Below the pieces are notes generated by a model. It was not told the DNA's origin. It was given only the letters and a program-made list of their open reading frames with translations, and did no database searches. Source: Cinclus cinclus (Eukaryota; Chordata; Aves; Passeriformes; Cinclidae). Taken from it: a stretch of DNA of 64,000 nucleotides. Position numbers and translations under genes: made by a program. Location of the stretch: contig NC_085050.1 of NCBI RefSeq assembly GCF_963662255.1, positions 8,861,334-8,925,333 of the forward strand, given 5' to 3'. Below are positions 28,016 through 40,700 of this stretch, in pieces (within the stretch, counting starts at the first letter, position 1; the number at the start of each line of letters is the position of its first letter).

Positions 28016-29054
28016 GTATTTTGTATTTTGTCTTTATGTAATTTATTAAAAGGCAACCCAAGCTGTATAGTGGTGATGAGATATGGATTTATAAATTGGC
28101 ACAACATCTTTGGTTTCTCTCCCCAATTCCCATCTGCTTTTTGTCTTTGTCGTGGCACCTGATCTCTGCCCTGGTTTTTCAGGGAGCTTAAAACTAACCT
28201 GGATGCAGCCAAGAATTTAATGTTTCTTGAATGACTCACAAGAGATACTCTGCCTATATGCACCAGCTCAGACTGTGTTTGGAGTGGTGTGCCAATCCAT
28301 ATCAGTTAAGACAAAGACCTGTGATTTTTACAGAAGCTGACTTGCTAGAGAGGGAGGGGATGGGTTTATATCACTGTTATTATACTGGTCCTCTCCAAGT
28401 TTCATGCCTGTTTTTCTTCCTTCCCTCTCTCCCCTCCCAAACTCTTAAGAAATGGAAAGGAGAATCTTCCCTAAAATTGTTTCTATTTCTTTTCTGCTTC
28501 CAAAGAAAAACACCCAAGCTCTGCTTCAGAATACCAATAATTCCCAGTATTACAAAACCAAATCACTTTCTTCGTCTGATTATAAGAAGAGCTGAAACAA
28601 AACAGGAAACTGATCCTGACAGTCTGATGTCTTTTGCATGCATGGAATTCAATTTCAAAAGCCTTCCCAAAATTACACTTAAGGGATAGAAAATACTGTG
28701 ATCTTTGCAACAACTGAGGAGTTTCATCACTGGCTTTACTAGTTTGAACTACTTTTGGGTTTGGGGGATTGTAGAAACAAAAAGAAAATTTAAAGGTCAA
28801 TGATATGTGATGGTATCATTGATCCTATGGAAACTTTGGGCACCAGGTCACTTTTCAAATGTACTGGAGAATCCACATATATGCTAAGAAATGGAGCTGT
28901 CCAGGAAAGCTCTGGAAGATGATATAAGAAAATTACTGCAGTACTATTGTTAAAGCTTTTAATTTTTTTTTTAATAAACTTAAGATAGTCTCAAGCACTA
29001 ATCTTACTCTGAAACAAAAAATACTATTTCAGACCAAACTGGAGGGATAGCTAT
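28016..29054. other. Intergenic, nothing recognised
   Basis: A 152-codon plus-strand frame (28231-28689) lies here. It encodes a mixed hydrophobic/basic peptide with no motif I know, lacks any upstream promoter signal, and overlaps an antisense frame of similar length. I treat both as chance. Confidence 0.5.
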
Positions 29055-29470
29055 TTTCACAGAATCAGAGTCAAGTAGGTAGGAAAAAACTTCCGAGATC
29101 AAGTCCAACCTGTGACTTTACCTTATCAACTGAGTGTTACATCCAGTCTTTCCTTAAACACCTCCAGCCATGTGACTCCACCACCTCCCTGGGCAGCCCA
29201 TTCCAATGTCTAATCACCCTTTCTATGAAGAAATTCCTTCTAATGTCCAACTTAAACCTCCACTGGTACAGCTTAAGGCTGTGTCCTCTTGTTGTTTACC
29301 TGGGAGAAGAGGCCAACACCCTGTCACCCCCACCTGGCTGCAGTGTCTTTTCAGGCAGTTGTAAGAGAGTGATCAGGCCCCCTGAGCCTCCTTTTCTCCA
29401 GGCTGAACATCCCCAGCTCCCTCAGCTGCTCCTCATCTGACTTGTGTTTCATACCCTCCACCTGCTCCAT
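29055..29470 (-). mobile_element. CR1 LINE 3' fragment, antisense (about 400 bp)
   Basis: Begins with 'tcacagaatcagag'. It continues with 'caccacctccctgggcagcc', 'cattccaatgtctaatcacc', 'gaagaaattccttctaatgt', 'gctgtgtcctcttgtt' and 'tctccaggctgaacatcccc', the ordered blocks of an inverted CR1. It is the best preserved antisense copy in the window. The 71-codon plus-strand frame within is a repeat artefact. Confidence 0.92.
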
Positions 29471-30182
29471 TGCCTATTTCTGGAGTCAAGTTTGGACTTC
29501 TGTGCAGGGTATTAGTTGGTCTAGTGAAAGACTTCATCTTTCTATAACCCTGGTCCTGAAACAATATCAAAGATGACATCAGCCTTCAGATGGGTGTTTT
29601 TCTGCTGAACTTTCTTACTTTCCAGCCCCTCTGCTGTTTCTCTGTTTGAAGTAATATTTTATTTGGGCTGCAATACAAAGACAGTGTTATGTATTTGTTG
29701 TGTTTTCTTCTGTTCCACTTGATTTTTATTCTTTTCCTAGAAGATTTTGCCTGGTATTCATCTCACTCTTACTAGACAAAATCCCCTTGGTTTTCTGCCT
29801 TTTGTTTTGACTCTCAGCCCTTTTAATTTACTTTTCTCAGCTCTTGCAGGTGTTCTCTTTTCTATCAGAAGAGACAGCTCTGTGGCTGGTTTTGGGTATG
29901 TCATTCCTCTGCTTTTGAAGCTGGAGCACCTGGCTGCAGCCAGAGACACCTCCCCTTAGCTGGGATGTGGTTGTAGCAGTGTATCTGCACTACCCCAGGC
30001 TGTTCCCTTCTCCCACAGCCACCTCCACCTGGCAGGGCTATGCTGCAGGGAAGCAGGAGGTAAAGCCAGACCTGCTGGTCTCACCAGCCCTGCCAAAGAC
30101 AGGATTGTTTTGTTGCCCTTTCTTCTACATCAGCCTTTCTACTCATCTTTTTGCCCATAAATTCACTGCCTTTCTCTGCTGG

Positions 30183-30202
30183 TTTTTTTTTTTTTTTTTT
30201 TT
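30183..30202. repeat. Poly-T tract (20 T)
   Basis: A homopolymer of about 20 T directly followed by GCAG, so it mimics a splice acceptor on the plus strand. No exon could be recognised after it. Confidence 0.8.
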
Positions 30203-30579
30203 GCAGCAATCCTGGGCACTCTTTTAGCCTCGCCAAACTGGACAGGCTGGGGTTACTGGGAAGCTCTAAAGCTGGCCCATATTTTGGTGCTGCAGACCTG
30301 CCTGCATGCTGCTGCATGCTGACCCATTTCACCCACACTGGGGGTGGTGAAACTCCATTGCTGCTCTGCTGGAGCTGTTGAGCAGTCCTTGGCAGTGGAG
30401 GCTTCTTGGATGTTAAGACACTCCAGTCTCAGCTGTGTTTTAAGGCAGCAGTTGGAGCTTAAGCACTATGAGACTCTTATTAAAGCCAGCTGCTGTGAGG
30501 CTGCCATCTAGAAAGTGGAGCCTGAGAAATTGGATCCAGGCATTAAAAATCCAGGAACTTTGTTCACTGGGATCAGGGA

Positions 30580-30602
30580 TTTTTTTTTTTTTTTTTTTTT
30601 TT
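30580..30602. repeat. Poly-T tract (23 T)
   Basis: A homopolymer of about 23 T, 380 bases after the previous one. No adjacent retroelement body was identified on the minus strand. Confidence 0.8.
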
Positions 30603-31086
30603 GTTACAGATAGAGGGGTGGCACAGGGAGTGTACTTCTTTCTTTTCTGTTCTCTTTCTAGTTTCCAATTGTTTTACATTAGTCATTGGTACTGATTAAA
30701 GCCCAGCCCAGATTAAATATTGAGGTGACTTCATTACCACTGTGTCAAGGAGCAGGAAGGTATAAACTGATCAAATGACACAATTACTGAGTCTAACAAT
30801 GGGAGCCCATATTTCAGTCATCCCTAGGGTGGTGGTGCTTAGTGGAAAGGCTTGTGTAGGAACCAAGGAAAAAAGGAACAAAAGGTTATGTCTGGAAGGG
30901 TGGAGAAGGGAGGAGGTGGGCACAAAGAGGAACTGAGGAGCTGGCAAAGGTATTTCAGCTTCTTCTAAATGTGCAATTTCATGAGAGCACAACTTGGATC
31001 TGTGTAACTGAAGGCTCTAGGAAGCTGGAAGAATCACGGCTTTTATCATTTCTCTGGTCCTGACTAGTGTAATGAGGATGCAGAAT

Positions 31087-31204
31087 TTTGGGGATTTCTT
31101 TTCACGTGATACTGAATCCCTGCATTATGAAAAGCAGCGCATATTAGTCTTCCATTCACCATATTGCTCAATCTTGATTTGATAAAACTTCACCCAGTCA
31201 TTTT
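31087..31204 (-). repeat. Second copy of a CR1 remnant segment (118 bp)
   Basis: Aligns end to end with 27814-27934. By eye there are four transitions, one short 3-base length difference with an adjacent mismatch near the right end, and otherwise identity. The flanks do not align. Because the parent is an old, diverged repeat, this copy is best explained as a later local duplication of that stretch and not as an independent insertion. Confidence 0.8.
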
Positions 31205-32348
31205 GTGACTGATGTCACTCACTCTGTCTTTTGTGTCCTTGGATTAGAGCATGCATGCAAGGGATGCAACTCCCAGACATGCATTTCACAGAACATGGAA
31301 CCAAGCGATTTCCAAATAAAAATATTTGAAGAATCAATGGAATCAGAATTAAATTTTTGAAAGAAGTGAAAGTACCTGGCCTGGAGATAGCTTGGAATTT
31401 TGAAAAGCTGGTGTTTTTGGAGCAAACTGACTTAGCAGAACCAAAAAGCTTTCTTTGAAACTCATCCTCAGTTGAACTGTTGATTCTACCAGGGGAGATA
31501 AGAGAAAGACAAGAGGTTGTGTGAACCAGAAGGTCAAGGTAAAGAGTGGGCCTGTCTGCAGGTCAGGTGAGTCAGCTTCAGGTCTCCTTCCAGACAGTCT
31601 GCCTGAGCCCCTGTCAGGATTTCTGTATGTAGTGGAAAATCTTCATCAGGACAGAATGGTAGAGACATCCTTGAACAGCCTGTCTCTTAGAGCATTGCCC
31701 TGCAGCAGGATGGGTTCCTGCCCTACCACCAGATGTAGATGCACACATGCTTATGATTTAATCAAATATACACTCTCTTGCTACATATATACACATGGAT
31801 TTTGGAGATTCTTTGCAGGCCATGTAGTGAGCAGCTGTGGTGACGGGGAGTGCACAGCGCCATTTCTCTTTCGTTTGTTGCACATGTTGTGATGCACAAC
31901 AAAAGTTGTGTCTGAGGAGGGTATGATGGCAGGAGGCAGCTGCTTATGCATATGTTCCTGTTCCTCATGTGGTCCCCCCAATGGAGGGAGGGCTTGCTGC
32001 ATCCCAGGGAATGCCTGTGCTTGGCCTGGAGATGCTCCCCCAGAGCAGGGTAGGGCTGACAGAGCTGCAGCAGGCTCCACAGGCTGCAAAGGCTCCTTGG
32101 AGGAGGGAAGTACGCAGCACAGGGGCAGGAAAATGGGGTAGAGTATTTTTTAGGGACCAGCTGGACACTGGATGGAGTTTTCTAATCAGAGTAGTCAGGG
32201 AAACAAATAACACTTGCTCTTCCGAAAAGACTAGAGACAGTCTGCATGGTTTCCTTGCCCCCTACAAGGATGTAGCCAGACTTCCCTCAATCTTCTGCTC
32301 TGCTGTCATATTTTATACTATATTGTTGAAGTCCTGTGGCTCTTAGTC

Positions 32349-32349
<1 letters not shown>

Positions 32350-32393
<44 letters not shown>
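32350..32393. repeat. (ATT)n microsatellite
   Basis: About 44 bases of perfect ATT/TTA repeat. In a plus-strand frame it reads as poly-leucine, which creates a spurious signal-peptide-like frame at 32336-32572. Confidence 0.95.
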
Positions 32394-34149
32394 CCATATT
32401 TTTCTTGTACAGTTTTCAAAGCACAGTGTGGTACTTCAGCTGTGCTTTGTTAGCCCCGAGGGGAGCAGAGGGATTTCTTCACATCCAGCTGACAGCTCTT
32501 CTCTTTATTCTCTTTCATGTCTGGCTTATTCACAGCAGCTTGTGGCTCAATCCAGCCTCTGATCCTTTCTGAGGAATTAGCCCATTAGTGATTCCTTGTC
32601 ACATAATTGTGCAGTTTGTTGTCCTCAAACAATATAAATTTGTATCTGTACTTGCAGAATTGCCATCTTTTTCCAAACCAACTATTTGCCAAAGCCATTC
32701 TGATTCCTGTCACCTATACACTGTCACCTTATTTGCATTTGGAGTCTGCCTGTGTATTTAATATATCTCTGTCCCATCCCCAGGCAGTAATGAAAATATC
32801 TCATTGTTATGTTCAGGACCAATGTTTAAGGAACCTTGCTGGTATATTCTCCCACATCAGTTTTTGCACCCATGAGGACAATGTTTTTCAGTTTATTTAC
32901 TGAAATGTCATGTGAAAAAGGCACTGAAACTCTCATTATATTTCATGGCATCTACTCTTTTTCTTCTGCTCACCAGGGCTGTTGTTACCCTGAATAAAGA
33001 GGAAACAAACAGTCAGCAGTTCAACCATGAGTAGCAACCAACATGAATTTGTCAAGAATAAATCACTTTTTTATTGTCAGGTAGGCACCTAAAACTCATC
33101 TGCTTGTTCCTTTGAGGGGAGGCTGAAGTTTAGTTTGTTGCCATTTTTAAGATGTTTGTCCTTTCTGGGCTTGTGGAGTTTCATCCATTACTTCCCAAAC
33201 AAGATGGAGCCCCTTCTGGAATTTAAAAAATTCAGTCAGTTTTTTTTTATTATAAACTTTTTGATGATTAGTAGCAACCTAGTTACTTTGAAAAACCTGA
33301 TGTATCCCATGAATCCCTAGTTTAAATTCACTTATTATCTATTATTACCTAGTTTAAAGTCCCTTATTATCACTTGTGCTTGTTGTGTTTTCTGCTCTAT
33401 TACAGCTGACTTTGGTAAGAGCAGCAGGAACTCTGCACTTCTACCAGGTTTCAGTCCTTTTCTCTCAGTCAGAGTCCAAGTCCTTTTGTTTTCATCTTTC
33501 AGATTAATATCAAGGTCCTAAATGTGGTGTGGACACATGTGAGATTCAGAAGGACATACAGTCTAGTGTATGTGTAGTGAATTCTTCTATCAGGATTTCA
33601 ACATTCAGGGACCTTAGCTATAGAATGGAGTCCTGCATTGGACCTCCCAGGTTTTCAAGGCTCTCTTATTTTCTATCAGTCTGTTAACTGAGTTTTCAAA
33701 ATAAGCCTGTGCATTTGAATTGAAGAATTTCTGTAGTCTGCCAAAATTAAGTGGAAGATTTTTTTCCTTCCTCTTCACCATCCATCCCTGCCAACAATGG
33801 ACTGTGTTTTCTTTCTTATGAACAGTTTCAGAAGTGCTTGTTTTAAAAGCCATGCTAAGTGTGATTTTTCTGATTATTCAGCACTTATTCCTGAGATAAG
33901 GGTCTTTGTCTAGTGTTTAAGCTGAGGTTTTAGTGTCTTCTCTGTACCTCCATGGTTTGTTTATTTACATGTGGATCTTGAATACTTTGAATGTGATAGT
34001 TAATAAATAAATACATCAAATTCGTCTCAGATTTGGGTCAGAGAGGAGGGGCAGGATAAAAAACAGATTCATTTCTCCCTTTCTTGACCAGTGACAAATA
34101 GCTCAAGCTCAAGCTAACCCAGGAGTCTTGGAAGTTGAACAGGAGCTAT

Positions 34150-34740
34150 TGGTGTGTCCCTTGTACTAAAGGTGGCAGCTGTTGGACAGAGCACTGCCAC
34201 CATGTTGAGGGAGATGATCCTTCCCCTCTGCTCAGCCCCAGTGAGACACATCTGGAGCAGCTGGTTCTGGACTCCCCCGTATGAGACAGACATGGAGAGA
34301 GTCTAGAAAACAACCACCAGGATAGTTCAGGCCTTGTAGCATCCATCAAAAAAGGAGAGGTGGGACTGCCCAACCTGTAGAAGAGAAGACTCAGGGGGAT
34401 CTTCCAAATGTGTGTAAATACCTGGTGTGGGGACAGTATGGAAGATGGATCCAGAATTTTCTCAGTGGTATCCAATGGCAAAACAAGAGAGCAGCAAGGG
34501 GGCACAAGTTGAAATGCAAAATTCCATTTAAACATAAGGAAAACCTTTTCTACTGTGAGGGTGATTGAACAAGGAGTAGGTTGAGTAGAGACCTTGTGGA
34601 CTCTTCATCCTTGAGGTGGTCAAAACCTTAACTGGCCACAGCCCCAGGCAACCTGCTCTATCTGGCCCTGCTTTGAGTAAGGGATGTTGAATTACATGGT
34701 CTTCAGACCTTCCTCTTCCCAAGCTCTGCTATTCTGTAGA
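34150..34740 (+). mobile_element. CR1 LINE 3' fragment, sense (about 590 bp)
   Basis: The longest CR1 copy here. It has 'gggagatgatccttcccctc', 'cagccccagtgagacacatc', 'gagacagacatggagagagt', 'gtgtgtaaatacctg', 'ttctactgtgagggtgattg' and 'ggcaacctgctctatctgg' in CR1 order, ending with a degraded terminus at 'tgctattctgtaga'. It derives from the end of ORF2 and the 3' UTR, and carries many changes and stops. The 129- and 64-codon minus-strand frames over it are artefacts. Confidence 0.92.
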
Positions 34741-37700
34741 TTTTGAAAACTTTCCATTGACTGTGACAGTCAAAAATTTGGCTTAGGCAAATAATTCATG
34801 CCTAGACCTGTTGTTCTTGTTCAGATGTTCCAGTAAATTTCTTTCAGTATTTCCTTTGGGTACTGGCTCCATGCCATTATCCTTTTCTCTGAAGTACTCT
34901 AGCATGCGTGCCATTTATTTCCAAAAAGTCCCTTCCTTTATGGTCAGTCTTGGCTTCTAAATCCATAAGGTTTTATAGCCTTTTGTTGTGTTTATATTAT
35001 CCTTTTCCCTCTTTGACCTCTCACTTGCAGAGTTGGAGTGGAAATCCCAAACTCCAGGACACACAAAGTGGTGTTTTCCAAACCTGTAGTCCACAGATGT
35101 TACTTGGAAGAGATTCTGGCTTTCAAATGTGAAGGATCTGCTTACCCTAGAGTCTGAATTTGTTACTTTGACTGTCAGCCTCTTGTGTAGATAAGACACA
35201 TAGTGACTCATGAACCATTGCATCAGAAGTTGCAGTAATTGCACCGGGATAAACAACTGTGTAGTTACAGGTTGTACTGGTTTGGGGCACTGAAGCCCTC
35301 AACAGCTTGTTGGTGACTTGCAGGTTGTGTTGCCATTACAGGTGCTCCCTAAACTCGTTTGTAGCTGAACTTTCACTATTCAGACCATGCCTGCTTAGAA
35401 ATAGGTGTTAATGAAGTGTTGATATATATTGAGTAAGACATGTTTTGAACCACATGCTCTTAGTGGACAACAAGTGATAGGATGGGGCTGGGTGTAGTGG
35501 AGACTTGCTGTGCTCTATGGCTGGGATTTTTAGTCACGATAGCTTTCAAAGGTGGTGTGGGTCTGAGTTTTGTTATTTATATTGTGCATTTAAAAAGTTG
35601 CACGATCTCTGTAATTATTTAAGTATGCTGTCTCCGAATGTGGGCACTCCCTTAAACTACAGCTGTGCATCAAGCCCCAGAGTAGCCTCTTCAGCCTGGG
35701 CACATCAAATCTGTGGCTGCCAAAAAATGCAAGTGGAGGAAACTTGTTGGCAAAAATTGGCTAAGTGCACTTGGGTATAGAAGCAAGGGAGGAAAAGCAG
35801 TTCAAGACTGTGGAAAACTATGGAAAGAAGAGCCTCAGTGTAGTCTGTAGCCAGCAACAATACAAAGTGTGTGTACAAGTAACCTGCGGTGGAAGTTTTA
35901 AGTGTATCTAGCTCAAGGCTTTTTCCATTTAAATTACAGGGTTGTCTCATTGGAATGATGTCAAAACAGTTGCACTGTTTGCACAAAGCTTGTTCTGGTT
36001 TGTGTTAGCACCGTCTCTAGAAACACTTTACCCCTGTGTTGTTACTTAACAAGTGACAAGGAGAACTTGAACAAGTCATAGCCCTCTGCCTTCCTTAAGT
36101 AGAAAGTTGCACAAAGAAGGCTGGAACTTGGAAAGTCAGTCAAGCGTGAGCCATTTTAATATTAACTCTTTTAAGAACATGAACCCCAGCTTGTAGAGGG
36201 CTGCTCAAGGATTCAGAAGAACTTCTGAAGAATCACACAAGCTCAGTTTCTTATTACAGGCATTGGGGTCCTTTTCTGTGGATGCTGGGAATATTATGTG
36301 CCCCTCTGGTTACAGAAGCAACTGAAGAGTCAGTTTTGTGAACACCTGTTGCAAGTTATTGTCTGTTCTTGCTACTTATTTTTGTATTACTGCAGCAAAA
36401 CAGAAATGTTTGCAAGTACCTATAGTGCATCCTTTTGGGGATTGGCTCAAAATCATTCAGTTGCCCAGGCTATGAAAGAGGTCCAGGTATAGATTGTGGT
36501 GACTGCCTAATCGAGGTTGTTTGCAGGTGCTGGGGGTGCAAAGGCACAAGCTGACTGCAGGGAAGAGTAAAAGGTAGCACTTGCCTGCCTTTCCAGGCTG
36601 TCAGAGTGGCTTTGACTGCTCAAGTGTTTCCTAACCTTGGTACTGCCCAGTGTGTGTAACAAGTGGCATTGGTGCAGGCAGGAGAGGCAGAGGCAGGAGG
36701 GATAGTGTCCTCACACCATTTTGCAACAACTGCATGTTTCAAGTTCCTCAGCTGTGCTAAGAGGAAGTGGTTATTTAGTCTTGCTGCCATTTCAGGAAGA
36801 TTAAAGCTTCAGTAAACTTTCCCTGAGAAAGTCACCTGGAAACCACAGAGGTAAAAATTAATATTTGCCCAGTGTCTATCAAAAGAGCTACCACCAGGAG
36901 GAAACTTAGGACAAGGTGGGGGCAACCAGAGTTGAAGAGAAAGGCCAGACCAGTGCAGTCCCCACTGCACAGGAGTTACCCTGGCCAGCACACACTATTT
37001 TCCCCCTCAGTGGTTACTGTTAGGAGTTGAAGACTGACATTTTGAAGGAGGGGGTGTGGTGCCATGCAACTGGTGTGTGTAGGTGCAACAAAACAAAGCC
37101 TAAAAACAGTTCACAAAACAAGCTGTTGCTCATTCTTTGGGTGATGAGGTAGTTGTGCTCATCAATTTTTTCCACTGTCCCCAGGAGCTGTCACCATGCC
37201 AAGAGTTTAGGGGATTCCATACCTGGTTATCAAAGGATGGATCTTGTGTGGGAGGGGAAAGCCTGCCTGCACCCCACATTGGTTCCTGGTCTCAGCCACA
37301 GACTTTATTCTCTAGAACACCCTGGTCTAGTCCATATCTTTGCCTTGGTGTTTCTTTAAAACAAATTCTACTTTATTCCCCTTTCCAGACCCTCTCTGCT
37401 CAGTGGCAATTGCTCCAGAGCCATCTTCTCCATTCCTAGTCTGCACATGGCAGAAACCTCCTGGGCTGGCAGAGACCCCTGCCTCCCCCAAGCCCAGGAC
37501 CAAGCAGACCCCACCTGTGCCACAGAGGAAAGTGATGATATTACTGCTGGGGTTGAAATGCCTTTCAATGACCACTCATTGCTTCAATAGAAGAGGAACT
37601 CAAAGAAACTAGAAGGGCAAATTCCTGGTGTTTTGGGGCAAAACTTGGTAATCAGAGACACTCAACTGGGCTGGCCAGTGTCACAGGCTCTGGGTGACAT

Positions 37701-40700
37701 TGAAGTGATTCCCCAGGAATCACTTTTGTGTTTGACTGGGATTAGAATAGGGCAAAAGTGAGCTCTGATAATCAATAAGTAGACTGCTTAGGAGAGAGAG
37801 ACTGAAGGATAGAGACACCCCTTATGACAGCAGCCAGGATTAAAGGAAGATCCCTTTTCCCCCAGAGATGTCTGCTTCCCATCTGCCTACTGTCATTGGC
37901 AGTGACACAACCTCTGTCCTTCCACTGGGGAGGTAAGAACAAGCTGTGCAGAAGGTGGAGCAGGTGCTCAGTGCTGAGGTCAGAAGAGGAGCTGAGAATC
38001 TGCATCACTAAGGGCAAGCTCAGCTGGTGGGAAAGAGGAGTAGGATGCTGTATTAGATTGTGCTCAGCTGTGTGTGTATGAGTCACTTCACATTCCACCA
38101 GGTCCCACTTTCTCTTGGTAGGTGATGTTTTTTCCTAGAGTGTCTGCGGACCTTTGCATGTCTCTCTGGAGGTCTGAATTTTCTTGAGATGTGGTAATGA
38201 TAGAATGAGAGCTGATTCTTCTGTGGGTGTCTGAGCTCCTTTACTCATTTTCACCTCAATTAGTCCAAGATCTGAGTATCTCTCACCTCCCCACCTGTGA
38301 GTCCTAAAAGAGATGGAGAGAGAGTCCCTGCCCTGTTGTAGCATGGTCTGAGACGTCCTTCCTGCTTTGCACCAGGCAGGAAACAAACAGGGTTTTGTGA
38401 GCAGGACCAACCACAGTGGGGCTGCTCCCAGAGATGGTCTGTGTGCCTGAGGCCCAGGTGGTAGGTGCAGGTGGCTGGCTGGTTGAAAATGCAGCTGGCA
38501 CGGCCCAGGGAGGGCTGTGGGGGCACAGCAGGAGGGAGATGACAGCTCATCACCTTGCCCCCAGTGCCATCAAGGCACTACATCCCATAGTGTAGGATCT
38601 TGTCTCAGCAGAGAAGGTAACTGGGTATCACCCAAGTCCAGACTGCTGTGGAGCTGAGAAATTCACTGTTCCATTCAGATATGCCATTTTGGGCTGTGCA
38701 GGGGAATTTTGGGACATGGCTGAAGGAAGCCTGGCTGCAGCAGGAACCAAGAAGCTAAGCAAGGTATGGGGTGTTCCAGTGCTGACCAAAGAGCTGCTGG
38801 GGCACAGTCCAGGCTGTCTGGTGCCCCTCCTGTATCAATGGCCTGTGATATTTGTTATAACCAAGGTATTTGCCTATAAGTAAACAAAAAAAAAAATTAA
38901 AATTGTTTTATATGAAGACAGATTTCACAAAGAGATTTGATGAGTGCAGAATGGGGAAGGAGGGTCCCGCTGTTCTTTCTTCCCTCCCACTCCTTCAGAA
39001 ATAAGAGGGTCAAAGCATCAGGCCAGGTGAGTTCCTGTGACCCTGAGGAGGTGGGGGTCAGCACGAGCAGCCAGCTGCCCTGCTCAGCCCAGTCATCAGC
39101 CAGGTCTCCAGATGTGCTGAAGGGTTGGTTTGGGGAAGGGTGGTGAGGCAATGAATGGTTAAGTACACACTTCTAGAAGGTACAAAAAACACCCATTTGA
39201 AATCAGCTGTCTCTTAGCCCCCCCCATCTGATTCAGTGTACCAGAGCCCCTTGTGCCATGGAAATACCTCAAGCTCTTCAGGGAGGATGTTGGCCCCTGT
39301 TGACACCGTACACCCTTCACATATTGTGAAGTGCTCTGCACCAGCAACTTCTCACCAGCAAGTGTTAAAGGAGGGGTAAAAGGTGGATGAACAAGAAAGG
39401 GGAATAATGCACTGAGCAGCAGTGGGAGTGGAGACACAAAGTGATGTGTCACTTGGGATGGCTGGTGCTTCCAGGAGCTCCTGTGTAAGCTGTTCCTGCA
39501 GCACCCTGTAAATCCCCAGCTGACCTTGCTGGAGCCTTGACCCCCAGGAATCAATACCTCAATGAGGATGCTGGGCTGTGCTCTGCCCTCAGAGAAGAAT
39601 TTGAGGCATCAGGTAAGAAGGCAGGAGTGCTTAACTTATCTCCCATTGCTCTGCTGAGGTCCTGCTGGCCTGACCTAGTACTTCATAAGCACTTCTTATG
39701 CTTTAGGTTTTTAGCTGAAACACCCTCTGTGTCCCAGCTGATAGCTACTGGAGCGTGGTACTCAGAAATATTACTACAACATACTTTGAATTCACATAGA
39801 TTTTGAAGAAAAAGCATTTGAGACTTCCCTTTTTTAGAATGAGAAGCACTGCTGTTCTGAGTATAATGGTACGGCATCTTGTTTGGAATTTCCCTTGCTT
39901 TCTATATATACACATGCAGTAAAGCCACAGGAAATGGAAGTTAAAAAAAAACCATAGAGCATAGGTATCTGCCTCTTTAACAAATTTTATTCTTGTAGCT
40001 GTTTTTTTATTAGTGAGCACCTTATCTTGAGGCATCATTTAAGGTTTATTTAAAGGATGTGACATCCTAAATCATTGAAGCCTGAAGCAGACATTGATGT
40101 TGCACATTATTTGAGAAACCTTTTAGGCTCTGTACTGCCCATGCTACAGGAAAGAGCATTATTTTTGATCTTTTCTCCCTTGGGGCTTTTGGGGTAGGGA
40201 CCAACTTCTGAGACTTCTTGCATTTATATTTTCTAAGATGCAGGGAGTCAGTGTTGCCTACAGCTGCTGCTGTGATTGTGTGCCAAGGGCCCATTTCTGC
40301 ATGGCAACCAGCATGATTTTTAGTAAACAGCCTTTACTTTAAAATCCCAAGCAAAATGCGTTATAATTATGTCCAGGAGAAATGAGAACAAGCTTGCCAG
40401 CAGTTTGAGATTATGCAGTCTGAAAATCTCATTTCTGGTGAGGTGAGACAGATCCTCAGGAGCTGAGTTGCTTTGGGTCTGGACTCAGGATGGTTTGGAG
40501 AACAAAACTGAGGAACAGTCATTTGGTGAAAAAGAAATTTTAGGAGAAGGGACTAATCTGAAGGTGACTGGACAAATCCATCTTGGCAGCTTTTAATATG
40601 TTAGGACACATTCCTACAAGTCCCAGAAGAGGCAGTTATCCTGCCTGTTCTCAGCCTCTGTGGAACTGCAGTGTCTCTGCCTTCTGTCTGGTATTGGCAA

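Larger units (their letters stand above)
29471..34149. other. Intergenic, no gene recognised
   Basis: About 4.7 kb containing two poly-T tracts, a duplicated CR1 segment and an ATT microsatellite. Overlapping short frames on both strands at 31.5-32.3 kb show no shared logic or domain. Confidence 0.5.

Noticed and set aside
28231..28689. 152-codon plus-strand frame with an overlapping 105-codon antisense frame
   Set aside because: No motif, no homology I recognise, and both strands open equally, which points to chance.
38702..38763. Third exon-like island between those at 37.9 and 39.5 kb
   Set aside because: Joined to the 37.9-kb island it hits a stop within eight codons, and its donor (GTATGG) is weaker.
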